A stretch of DNA of 64,000 nt, from assembly GCF_003259335.1 (NCBI RefSeq), contig NZ_QLLL01000001.1, forward strand, positions 186,001 through 250,000, written 5' to 3'. Both the position numbers and the translations under genes were made by a program. A model generated the notes under the pieces. The model made no database searches. It saw only the letters and a program-made list of their open reading frames with translations, and was not told the DNA's origin. Shown here piece by piece: positions 17,620 through 26,900 of the stretch (positions within the stretch are counted from its first letter, which is position 1; every line of letters starts with the position of its first letter). Source of the stretch: Chitinophaga skermanii (GTDB lineage Bacteria > Bacteroidota > Bacteroidia > Chitinophagales > Chitinophagaceae).

Positions 17620-18690
17620 TTAGACTTTCTTCAAACTGAAGTATTTCATGGCTTCAACCATCACCTCTACACTTTCCATGGGCAATGCGTTATACAACGA
17701 TGCACGGAAACCGCCTGAAAGTCTGTGTCCTTTAATACCTACTATATCTTCCTTCTTACAGAATTTCACGAACTCTTCTTCTAATTCTGGTTTGTCCATG
17801 ATGAAACATACGTTCATTAAGCTTCTATCTTCCTTCGCAACTGTTCCACGGAACAATGGGTTGTGGTCGATTTCGTCGTAAAGTAACGCTGCTTTTTTCT
17901 CATTTAATTTCTCGATGCCGGCTAAGCCTCCTTGGCCTTTCAGCCAGCGAAGCGTAAGCATGGAAATGTAAATGGCAAATACGGGAGGGGTGTTTAACAT
18001 AGAACCATTCTCGATATGTTGATTGTAATCGAGGATGGTAGGGATTTTACGAGAAACTTTTCCTAGCATGCTTTTGCGCACGGCTACCATGGTAGCACCT
18101 GCAGCACCCATGTTCTTTTGAACACCAGCATAAATCAATGAGAATTGATTGTAATCAAGTTGGCGACTCAAAATATCGCTACTCATATCAACCACCACAG
18201 GAACATCGGTTTGGGGGAACGAATGGTACTGTGTACCGTAAATGGTGTTGTTGCTAGTAAGATGCAAGTATTTCGCTTGGGGCGGAATTGTGTAATTCTT
18301 TGGAATGTAAGTGTAATTCGCATCTTTGGAACTAGCGATTACATCTACAAATCCGAAATTCTTGGTTTCTTTAATAGCTTTACTCGACCAAACGCCGGTG
18401 TCAATTATAGCAGCTGTTTCGCCACTATCGAGCAGGTTCATAGGGACTTGCATAAACTGAGTGCTGGCGCCGCCATGGAGGAACATTACCTCAAAGTCGT
18501 CGTCTAGCTGCATCAGCTCACGCGCAAGCGAGCGTGCTTCATCCATTACTGCCATAAAATACGGGGTGCGGTGCCCTATTTCAAGTATCGACATGCCGGT
18601 ACCATCAAAGTCAATCAATGCTTTGCTGGCTTTGTATAGTACCTCGTTAGGCAATACAGAAGGACCCGCGTTAAAGTTGTGCACCTTCAT
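17620..18690 (-). CDS. serC: Phosphoserine aminotransferase
   Basis: PLP enzyme converting 3-phosphohydroxypyruvate to phosphoserine with glutamate; also acts in pyridoxal phosphate synthesis. The start MKVHNFNAGPSVLPNEVL is the standard SerC N-terminus, so I placed the gene there rather than 13 codons upstream. ILEIGHRTPYFMAVMDEA and FLHGGASTQFMQVPMN are typical substrate and cofactor loops; the PLP lysine is in LIYAGVQKNMGAAG; the end GIKGHRLSGGFRASLYNALP is diagnostic. 356 residues, the usual length. It is followed by a terminator and then the DUF1015 gene. Confidence 0.97.
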   Translation of the reverse strand: MKVHNFNAGPSVLPNEVLYKASKALIDFDGTGMSILEIGHRTPYFMAVMDEARSLARELMQLDDDFEVMFLHGGASTQFMQVPMNLLDSGETAAIIDTGVWSSKAIKETKNFGFVDVIASSKDANYTYIPKNYTIPPQAKYLHLTSNNTIYGTQYHSFPQTDVPVVVDMSSDILSRQLDYNQFSLIYAGVQKNMGAAGATMVAVRKSMLGKVSRKIPTILDYNQHIENGSMLNTPPVFAIYISMLTLRWLKGQGGLAGIEKLNEKKAALLYDEIDHNPLFRGTVAKEDRSLMNVCFIMDKPELEEEFVKFCKKEDIVGIKGHRLSGGFRASLYNALPMESVEVMVEAMKYFSLKKV

Positions 18691-18846
18691 TTTGCGATCT
18701 AGATTGAATTCGTTGTTTGCTTTTTCCACAGTTCTATGGTTTTTCTAAGGATGATCGGAAAAAATTGTTCAGCTGCAAAACTTGCTGATGATGGTGTAGG
18801 ATTGGCTAAAAGAATGTGCGACAAAGATAATCGAATTGTTCAATAA

Positions 18847-19839
18847 TTACTCATGCCCGCGCCCAAATATTTTACCTTTCCTCCAACTGTCATCCAGGGC
18901 CTGCATAGCGAGTTTCTCCTCCGTATTAAGTGTGTCTTTTACTTTGAAAGAAAGTGTTGGTTGACCGGCATTTATCCATGCTGTATACCAACAGCTCGCC
19001 ACTGCAAATATAGAATTTCGCATTCTACGTTCCACCATATCGCCCATGCTTTTTGCATAAGCACGTACATACATATCGCTGTAACCCCTTACCAGCAAAG
19101 CGTTCCTGTAGGTAAACGAATATTTTACATCTGCAGAAAATTGCGCTGTTACCTTCTTTTCAAGCTGTAAAACACTGTCTGCTGCTAATGCACTTTCCAT
19201 CACCACGCGCCATATAAATGCCCGTGTATCATGGATATACACGGCCTTCCCTAACCAAAAATCATATTCCATATCTGCTAATAACTCCGGTATACGCGAC
19301 TCCCACAACGCATGAATCCCATGCTGGTTGCTGAATTGACCGTTATGGTTACTGCTCGCATGTAACGGTACATGGGCATCGCCGATGTAATGACCTAGTT
19401 CTGTGGCAGTTCGCAATATGTATGTAGCATCCGTACTATCAAAAGCCTTCGTTAATCGTGCCATCATTCTTTCGAAATGCCAAGGTAATATGCCATATCG
19501 TTGTAATGTGTCGGCAGAAAATTTCTCTACAGCCTTGTTGTAAATACGGGGTAAGCTATCGTAAGGGTAAGCACCATAGCGATCTATATCAATGTAATGC
19601 CGCGGGCCTTCTGCCGGTAGCAGGTATCTACGCTTATCGGGATCACAAGCATGGGCCACGATATACTCGATGTTGGGTTTAAAAAATGCCATCATCCCAG
19701 GTGGCAACATGTACACTGCCAAACGGTTAATTCGCTGGTGCGCAAAAAATCCCCAGCCATAAGCTAAGGGCATATCCATACATGTACAAGTAAGCACAGC
19801 CGCAGCAATGGCGGCCGCTTTGAAGAAACGGGTCAACAT
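18847..19839 (-). CDS. Secreted zinc-dependent phospholipase C / S1-P1 nuclease-like protein
   Basis: 330 residues with an N-terminal signal segment (AAAIAAAVLTCTC). The mature protein begins WGFFAHQRINRLAVYMLP, where the Trp and His match the N-terminal zinc ligands of the S1/P1 nuclease and phospholipase C fold. Further His/Asp ligands appear in GPRHYIDIDRYG and LGHYIGDAHVPLHASSNHNG. Bacteroidota homologues are annotated as zinc-dependent phospholipase C family; the actual substrate (phosphodiester in lipid or nucleic acid) is not determinable. ATG giving MLTRFFKAAA was chosen over a TTG four codons upstream. Confidence 0.82.
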   Translation of the reverse strand: MLTRFFKAAAIAAAVLTCTCMDMPLAYGWGFFAHQRINRLAVYMLPPGMMAFFKPNIEYIVAHACDPDKRRYLLPAEGPRHYIDIDRYGAYPYDSLPRIYNKAVEKFSADTLQRYGILPWHFERMMARLTKAFDSTDATYILRTATELGHYIGDAHVPLHASSNHNGQFSNQHGIHALWESRIPELLADMEYDFWLGKAVYIHDTRAFIWRVVMESALAADSVLQLEKKVTAQFSADVKYSFTYRNALLVRGYSDMYVRAYAKSMGDMVERRMRNSIFAVASCWYTAWINAGQPTLSFKVKDTLNTEEKLAMQALDDSWRKGKIFGRGHE

Positions 19840-19860
19840 GTTAACAAACAATTAGATGGT

Positions 19861-19891
19861 AAAAAAAATCCCGCCTCTAAGAAGCGGGATC
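19861..19891 (-). terminator. Terminator after the DUF502 gene
   Basis: ATCCCGC / GCGGGAT stem, 9-nt loop, followed on the minus strand by seven T. Confidence 0.85.
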
Positions 19892-19902
19892 ATAAATATA
19901 AA

Positions 19903-20559
19903 TTATTTCTCGTTGTGCTGCGTATGTCCATGCCCATGTTCATCGTGGGTAAGGGTGGTTACACCACCCGACACGGCAAATTTCATGGCCTCGCCTGCTG
20001 AAATGTTCGTTAACTCGCGAACCCTGTCTTTCTTTACCATAAACACTTTGCCGGTAATGGCGTATGCATGCGGAACATATACAGCGATATATGTTTCATC
20101 TAATCCAAAGTGGGTTACATCATTTTGTGTAATGAAACCTAGCTCCCATGTATCTTGCCCATAAATGTTGGCCAATACAGGGTGGTCAAACTTTTTCTTC
20201 TCCCCTACAAACGCATCAAACACATCTTTCACAGAAGAATAGATGTACTTAATGAAAGGTGTTTTTTCCAAGAGGCGGTCGAACATATCGAAGATGCGAC
20301 TTAATATGAAGTTGGAACTGAGGTATCCTACCACCACCACCAATACAAGCACCAACACGAATCCTACACCTTTGTACTTTAAAAAGGCAAATTGAGACCC
20401 CGATTCTATTAAATCACGTGGCAAAAGCCCATCGATAGTTGTAAATACCCAGTATAAAGTAAATACAGTAACCCCAATCGGTGCTAAAATCAATAAGCCC
20501 TGGAAGAAATACCGCAAAATGCGGGACAATAATACTTTGAGTCGTAGTTTCGGCGACAT
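19903..20559 (-). CDS. DUF502 family inner-membrane protein
   Basis: 218 residues with two transmembrane helices, about 18-40 (FFQGLLILAPIGVTVFTLYW) and 68-88 (GVGFVLVLVLVVVVGYLSS), then a soluble domain. Motifs RLLEKTPFIKYIYSSVKDVFDAF and PHAYAITGKVFMV match DUF502, a family of unknown function also found in plants (LCV-like). The C-terminus ends in a His-rich tail (HDEHGHGHTQH) that could bind metal. It is divergent from the TetR gene. Confidence 0.88.
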   Translation of the reverse strand: MSPKLRLKVLLSRILRYFFQGLLILAPIGVTVFTLYWVFTTIDGLLPRDLIESGSQFAFLKYKGVGFVLVLVLVVVVGYLSSNFILSRIFDMFDRLLEKTPFIKYIYSSVKDVFDAFVGEKKKFDHPVLANIYGQDTWELGFITQNDVTHFGLDETYIAVYVPHAYAITGKVFMVKKDRVRELTNISAGEAMKFAVSGGVTTLTHDEHGHGHTQHNEK

Positions 20560-20734
20560 GGTCTTCTGAATAAGTTATATAAATGCGGTTACAAAATGCG
20601 CTGATTAAACTTAGGCTAACAGTTAGATGTGCTACAACATTGCTTTTCAGCGAGTTTTGATTGTAAGCACAGGGCAAAAATACTTATTATTACCCGGATT
20701 CTATATCCCCCCTAAAAAACCTAAAAAAAATATA

Positions 20735-20766
20735 ATGGAAACTTTTGTAGTTTAAAAAGTTTCCAT
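20735..20766. promoter_or_regulatory. Palindromic operator candidate upstream of the TetR-RND operon
   Basis: Perfect 12-bp inverted repeat ATGGAAACTTTT / AAAAGTTTCCAT separated by 8 nt. It overlaps the spacer and both boxes of the predicted promoter, so a repressor bound here would block RNA polymerase. The TetR gene immediately downstream is the obvious candidate to bind it. Confidence 0.7.
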
Positions 20767-20773
20767 AGTTTTG
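20744..20773 (+). promoter_or_regulatory. Promoter of the TetR-TolC-MFP-RND operon
   Basis: TTTG (20744-20747), 18-nt spacer, TAGTTTTG (20766-20773): a close match to the Bacteroidota consensus TTTG-N19-TAnnTTTG. The predicted start of transcription lies about 20-25 nt before the TetR ATG. Confidence 0.65.
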
Positions 20774-20800
20774 TGTCGTCAAAGCATATCAAACCAAAAC

Positions 20801-21409
20801 ATGGAGATACAAGAACGAATTTTAGACACCGCTTTTATGCTGTTCCGGCAGTACGGTACTCGGTCTATCACCATGGATGACATTGCAATGCGTATGGGCA
20901 TTTCCAAGAAAACCCTCTACGCCCATTTCGAAGATAAGGACGACCTTGTTTTTCATGCGATTACCCGTTATTTGGATGTGATGAAGGAACAATGTGAAGA
21001 TGGTCGCGCCCAATCGAAAGATGCACTGGAAGAGATGTTTTTGGTAATGAAGATGCTCGACGATAAGCTTCGGAATATGAACCCTGTGGCCCTCCTCGAT
21101 TTGCAGAAATTCCATGCAAAGGCTTATCAAAAGTTTGAAGAACATAAAGACGTATTTCTCGTCGATACAATAAAGAAAAACCTAGTCCGCGGTATTACAG
21201 AAGGATTTTACAGGGAAGACATTGATATAGAGATTATGGCGCATTTCAGAACGGCATCTTGCTTAATGTGTTTTCGCCCCGATATCTTAAACCTCCAAGG
21301 TTATGATATGGGCCGAGTGCAGCGCGTACTACTAGAACATTTCTTGTTTGGATTGGCTACTCAAAAAGGCTATAAACAAATAGAAAAATACAAGCAAAAA
21401 TTACCATAA
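20801..21409 (+). CDS. TetR/AcrR-family transcriptional regulator
   Basis: 202 residues, probably a repressor of the efflux operon that it heads. The N-terminal helix-turn-helix is typical: RILDTAFMLFRQYGTRSITM, then DDIAMRMGISKKTLYAHFED, then KDDLV. The C-terminal ligand domain is variable and unassigned. The ATG giving MEIQERILDT was chosen over an upstream TTG. The TolC gene follows after 15 bp. A perfect palindrome overlapping the operon promoter just upstream suggests autoregulation. Confidence 0.93.
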   Translation: MEIQERILDTAFMLFRQYGTRSITMDDIAMRMGISKKTLYAHFEDKDDLVFHAITRYLDVMKEQCEDGRAQSKDALEEMFLVMKMLDDKLRNMNPVALLDLQKFHAKAYQKFEEHKDVFLVDTIKKNLVRGITEGFYREDIDIEIMAHFRTASCLMCFRPDILNLQGYDMGRVQRVLLEHFLFGLATQKGYKQIEKYKQKLP

Positions 21410-21424
21410 TATAAACCCGCACTT

Positions 21425-22795
21425 ATGCAACTAAATCGGAAGCTCATGCTCTTGATAGGGATCGTGATGCTCTTTTTCGCGAATGTTAATGCACAAGTCA
21501 GCAACAACGCGCCAGCTAATGCTGCGCCCGTGCAGCTCTCTGTGCAAGATGCTATCAACTATGCTTTATCGAACCAGGCCGATATTAAAACTGCTAAAAT
21601 TGATGAATTAATCCAATTAGCTAAAAATAAAGAAGTAAGCGGATTAGCATTACCCAATATCAGTGCAAATGGACAGTTCCAAGATAACCCAGTTATCCAA
21701 AAACAATTGATCGATGCTTCCAACTTCGATCCTAGCATTCCGAAAGGCACGCTCGTACCTATTGCATTCGGACTAAAATATAACATGGCCGGCCAAGTGG
21801 TGATGAACCAAACCCTCTTCGATCCTAGTGTACTCGTGGCTTTACAAGCACGCAAGGCATTGGAAGATATGGTGAAGAAAAATGTAACCAAAACAGAGGT
21901 AGATGTTAAGTCAAATGTATACCAAGCCTACTACAGCGTATTGGTAACAGAAAAGGCCGTAAACATCTTCACCGAAAATATTGCCCGATTAGAGAAATCA
22001 TTATACGAAACTGAACAGTTTTATAAAAACGGTTTAGTAGAGAAGTTAGATGTCGACAGGTTACGCGTTCAATTAACGAACCTTAAAACCCAAGTCATCG
22101 GGCTACAAAATACATTAGTGGTGAACCGCGCCATGCTCAATTTCAGCATTGGTATGCCTATCTATAACCCCGTTGTTTTAACGGATACACTTAGTATGCA
22201 AGCGGTGAAAGCACAAGTAGAAGATACTTCCAATTTCAACTACCAAGCACGCCCCGATTACGCGTATTTAGAATCCACTAAAAGCGTACTTGAATACGAT
22301 CTTAAACGCTACAAATTAAAAGGCTTACCAACATTAAGCTTGAACGTAGCTGGCGGCGCTTCCCGTGCTTCTAACAATTTCGATTATTTTCAATCGCAAA
22401 TGTGGTACGGTTACATGTACTATGGCGTAAATCTGAATGTACCCATTTTCACAGGCTTCCAACGTAAACGACAAGTAGACCAAGCTGCCTTGGCAATTGA
22501 GAAAACAGATGTGAATATGGAGAAGCTTAGGCTGGCAATCGACTTGGAACAAACCCAAGCCGGCAGCACTTTCGCTTCCAATGTGAAAGCACTCAATGCG
22601 CAAGAAGATAACATGCAACTAGCTACTGATGTGTATGAAACTACTATCACAAAGTACCGTGAAGGGGTTGGTTCCAGCACAGAAATGATTACTGCTGAAA
22701 CAGGTTTATTAACAGCGCAAAACAACTATTTCGACGCGCTGTATAAAGCGATCGTTGCAAAAATTGCTTACTTAAAAGCTTACGGAAAACTCTAA
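21425..22795 (+). CDS. TolC-family outer-membrane efflux channel
   Basis: 456 residues. The signal peptide (LMLLIGIVMLFFANVNAQ) is followed by two OEP repeats rich in long coiled helices (VQDAINYALSNQADIKTAKI near the start; KYREGVGSSTEMITAET near the end, the usual TolC family pattern). It forms the exit duct of a tripartite pump with the two next genes. It lies 15 bp after the TetR gene and 35 bp before the adaptor gene. The substrate is unknown. Confidence 0.93.
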   Translation: MQLNRKLMLLIGIVMLFFANVNAQVSNNAPANAAPVQLSVQDAINYALSNQADIKTAKIDELIQLAKNKEVSGLALPNISANGQFQDNPVIQKQLIDASNFDPSIPKGTLVPIAFGLKYNMAGQVVMNQTLFDPSVLVALQARKALEDMVKKNVTKTEVDVKSNVYQAYYSVLVTEKAVNIFTENIARLEKSLYETEQFYKNGLVEKLDVDRLRVQLTNLKTQVIGLQNTLVVNRAMLNFSIGMPIYNPVVLTDTLSMQAVKAQVEDTSNFNYQARPDYAYLESTKSVLEYDLKRYKLKGLPTLSLNVAGGASRASNNFDYFQSQMWYGYMYYGVNLNVPIFTGFQRKRQVDQAALAIEKTDVNMEKLRLAIDLEQTQAGSTFASNVKALNAQEDNMQLATDVYETTITKYREGVGSSTEMITAETGLLTAQNNYFDALYKAIVAKIAYLKAYGKL

Positions 22796-22830
22796 ACAAC
22801 ATTCTACTACAACTACAATCAGTACTCTAT

Positions 22831-23940
22831 ATGAACAAAGGATATTACTTATTGCCCGTTCTTGCAATCACGGTAGCCGCTTGCGGCGGTGGTGGAGAAA
22901 ACCAACGCGCAAAAGATTCAACTAAATTAGTATCCCTCAAAAAAGAAGTAGCCGAGCTAGAAGCTAAGCTCAAACTGGGCGACACGGCTAAAGTAGAAAA
23001 ACAAAAAAATATCACAGTAGCTACTGTTAATGATACTACGTTTAATCACTACATCGATGTACAAGGTAGCGTTGATGCTCGCGAAAACGTAAACGTTTCT
23101 ACTCGTTCGCAAGGCGGCGTTATCACGGCTATCTTCGTGAAAGAAGGGCAACATGTTAGTCAAGGTCAAACTTTAGCTCAAGTAGATGATCGCTTGGCAC
23201 AAGCTAGCATCGCGGAATTGAAAACACGCTTGCAACTTGCCGAAATCACTTATAAGAAACAAGCTAACTTGTGGGAGCAAAAAATTGGTAGCGAAATCCA
23301 ATACCTCAATGCTAAAAACGGTTACGAAGCTTTACAAAAAAGCTTAGCTGTAGCGCAAGAACAAAGTGCTAGCAATAAAATTATCTCCCCTATTAACGGT
23401 ACTGTAGATGCTGTGATCGCTAAAGTGGGCGACGTAGCTGCTCCTGGTCAACCTTCGTTCCGCGTAGTAAATAGCAATAACCTAAAAGTAGTGGCCAATA
23501 TCGCCGAATCTTTCGCTGCTAAAGTAAGAACCGGCGATCCAGTGGTTATCTCATTCCCAGATATCAACAAAGAAATCAATACCCGCATCGGCTTCGCTGC
23601 ACAGTTAATCGACCCAATTAGCCGCACAATTAAAGTAGAAGTGCCTTTGCCTGCTGATAGAGATTTGCGCCCGAATATGATCGCGCAAATCAAAATCGTT
23701 GACTATACCGCTAAAAATGCGATTGTAGTACCCGTAAACGTTATCCAATACTCTTTGGGTAAACCATATGTTATGGTGGTGAAAAACGAAGGTGGTAAGC
23801 AAGTAGCTAAGCGCGCAATGATCGAAATGGGTAGAACATATAATGATTTGGCAGAGGTGAAATCGGGTTTGACTGCTGGCGACCAAATCGTTACTACCGG
23901 CTACCAAGGCTTAAATGAGAACGACTTTGTGAAGTTGTAA
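22831..23940 (+). CDS. RND efflux periplasmic adaptor (membrane fusion) lipoprotein
   Basis: 369 residues with a lipobox (TVAACGGG, Cys18). A coiled coil follows (LVSLKKEVAELEAKLKL), then the barrel-sandwich half-motif (VSTRSQGGVITAIFVKEG, HVSQGQTLAQVDDRLAQA), a helical hairpin, the second half (NKIISPINGTVDAVIAKVGD), and the beta-barrel and membrane-proximal domains. It bridges the TolC-type channel and the RND pump encoded on either side. Confidence 0.93.
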   Translation: MNKGYYLLPVLAITVAACGGGGENQRAKDSTKLVSLKKEVAELEAKLKLGDTAKVEKQKNITVATVNDTTFNHYIDVQGSVDARENVNVSTRSQGGVITAIFVKEGQHVSQGQTLAQVDDRLAQASIAELKTRLQLAEITYKKQANLWEQKIGSEIQYLNAKNGYEALQKSLAVAQEQSASNKIISPINGTVDAVIAKVGDVAAPGQPSFRVVNSNNLKVVANIAESFAAKVRTGDPVVISFPDINKEINTRIGFAAQLIDPISRTIKVEVPLPADRDLRPNMIAQIKIVDYTAKNAIVVPVNVIQYSLGKPYVMVVKNEGGKQVAKRAMIEMGRTYNDLAEVKSGLTAGDQIVTTGYQGLNENDFVKL

Positions 23941-23994
23941 TCATATCCTAGCCAACAAAACACGAAAATATTTGACAATTGCAAACGCAATGCT

Positions 23995-26900
23995 ATGAAA
24001 GATTCGAATAAAGAATTTAAACCCACCAGTTGGAGTATCGATAATAAAGTGAGCATCTACGTGGCCACTATTATTATCGCGCTCGCCGGTATTATATCAT
24101 ACATGAAATTACCCAAGGAGCAATTCCCTGAAGTAATTTTCCCGCAATTCATTATCAGCTCCTACTACGAAGGTACTTCGCCGGAAGATATTGAAACGCT
24201 CATCACCAAACCCATTGAGAAAAAACTCAATGCCATCAGCGGGGTGAAAAAGTTAAAGAGTAATTCTATCCAAGATTACTCGATGATTACGATCGAATTC
24301 AATGCCAACGAAGATATTGAAGCCGCTCGCCAACAAGTACGCGAAAAGGTAGATGAAGCAAAGCAAGATCTACCCAACGATATGAAGGTGGCGCCACAGA
24401 TCATTAAGATCGATGTGTCGCAAATTCCTATCATGAACGTGAACTTATCGGGTGACTTCGATTTGCAAACATTGAAGAAGTATGCCGATGAAATGCAAGA
24501 CCGCATCGAAACACTGAACGAAATTACCCGCGTAGATATCGTTGGTGCTTTAGATCGCGAAATTCAAATCAACCTCGACAAATACAAAATGGACGCGGCG
24601 CGCATCAGTTTCGATGATGTAGCCATGGCTGTTAATGCGGAGAATAAAACGATCTCCGGTGGTTTGGTATCGGTAGATGGTCAAAAGAGAACCTTGTCTA
24701 TCAAAGGTGAGTATAAAGACCCTACGAAGATCCAAAACATGGTTATCCGTGGTAGCTCCGGCGCTACAGTGTATTTGAAAGATATTGCCGAAGTAAAAGA
24801 CGGCTTCAAAGAACAAGAAAGCTACGCACGTTTGGGTGGTAAAAACGTTATCACGCTCAACGTTATCAAGCAAAGTGGTCAGAACTTGATCGATGCTTCC
24901 GATAAAATCCGCGCAATCACGGAAGATATGAAGGAAAACTACTTACCAAAGTCTTTGGAAGTAACTATCACAGCCGACCAGTCGAACTCTACCCGTGTTA
25001 CCTTGCACGATTTGATCAACACGATCATCATCGGTTTCATATTGGTAACCTTGATTTTGATGTTCTTCATGGGTGCCGTAAACGCCGTGTTCGTAGCATT
25101 AAGTGTGCCTATCTCGATGTTCATCGCCTTCATTATTATGCCAATGTATGGCTTCACGTTGAACATGATGGTATTGTTCTCGTTCTTGCTGGCATTGGGT
25201 ATCGTGGTGGATGATGCGATCGTGGTAATTGAAAACGTACACAGGATTTTCTACGAGCGAAAAGACTTAGGTATTGTAAAAGCGGCGAAAATGGCTGCGG
25301 GCGAGGTATTCTTGCCGGTATTGTCGGGTACCTTAACGGTATTGGCGCCATTCGTACCACTTTTATTCTGGCCGGGTATTATCGGTAAATTCATGTTCTT
25401 CTTACCGGTAACCTTAATCACTACTTTGATTGCTTCCCTCTTCGTAGCATATATCATGAACCCTGTATTTGCAGTAGATTTCATGGATAGGCACGAAGGA
25501 GAAAATCACCCGAAACCAACTTGGAACAAACGCATGTGGATTATGACAGGTGTGTTTGCTTTCATCGCGCTGATGGGCTATTCAAATAGTGTAGGGGTAG
25601 GTAATTTCGTGGTGTTTATTTACGCATTAATTATTGCTGAACGCTTCTGGTTAGGCGGTGTGGCACGTAAGTTCCAACACAACTTCTGGCCTAAAGTACA
25701 GAACGCATACAAGAACATACTTACTTGGTGTTTGAAAAGATGGCGCCCAGTATTGATCTTGATTGCCACCTTTGGTTTGTTGATTTTCAGTATCGTATTA
25801 ACAGGTATTCGTCAACCCAAAGTAGTGTTCTTCCCGCAAGCAGATCCGAACTTTATTTATGCTTACTTGGAGTTACCGATTGGTACCGATCAAAAATATA
25901 CAGATTCCATTACGCATGTAATCGAAGACCGTATTACGAAAGTAGTCGGTAAAAACAACCCAATTGTAGAATCCATTATCTCTAACGTGGCCGTAGGTGC
26001 CGGCGATCCGAATGAAATGGACCAGTCGGTACAAACCCATAAAGGTAAAGTAACCGTGTCCTTCGTGGAATTCGGTAAACGTAATGGTCAGTCTACTGTA
26101 GAATATCTCGATAAAATCCGCGAATCTGTAAAAGGTATCCCGGGTGCCGATATCACGGTAGAACAAGAACAAGGTGGCCCTCCAACAGGTAAAGCTATCA
26201 ACATCGAAATCTCTGGTGATGAATTTGATGAACTTGCCGGTACTTCCGATAAATTAAAACGCTACCTCGATTCATTACAAATCGGTGGTGTGGAAGAATT
26301 GAAAAGCGATTTCAAGAGCAATAAACCTGAAATTATTGTTAATATCGACCGTGAGCGTGCGAACCGTGAAGGTATTTCAACACAAACCATCGGTAACGCT
26401 TTAAGAACAGCATTACTTGGTGCCGAAGTATCGAAATTCCGTGATCCAGATGATGATTACCCAATTATGGTACGCCTCAAAGAAGATCAACGTAATAACA
26501 TCAATACGCTCATGAACTTGAACATTACGTACCGCGACATGAACATGGGTGGTGTAATTAGGCAAGTACCATTAGCTGCCGTAGCAGACATTCGATATTC
26601 GAATACGTACGCAGGTATTAAACGTATCGATCAAAAACGCGTCGTAACCTTGGCATCAAACGTACTATCGGGCTATAATGCCAACGAAGTAGTACAACAA
26701 ATCAACGAAGCTGTAGCTGCCTTCCCGAAACCGGCTTCTGTGCAAGTGAAAATGACCGGTGAACAAGAAGACCAGGCAGAAACGATGAACTTCTTAATGA
26801 TGGCAGCATTAGGTGCCTTTGGTTTGATTTTGATGATTATGGTGGTACAGTTCAACTCCATCGGTAAACCCATGATCATCTTCATGGAAATCCTCTTCTC

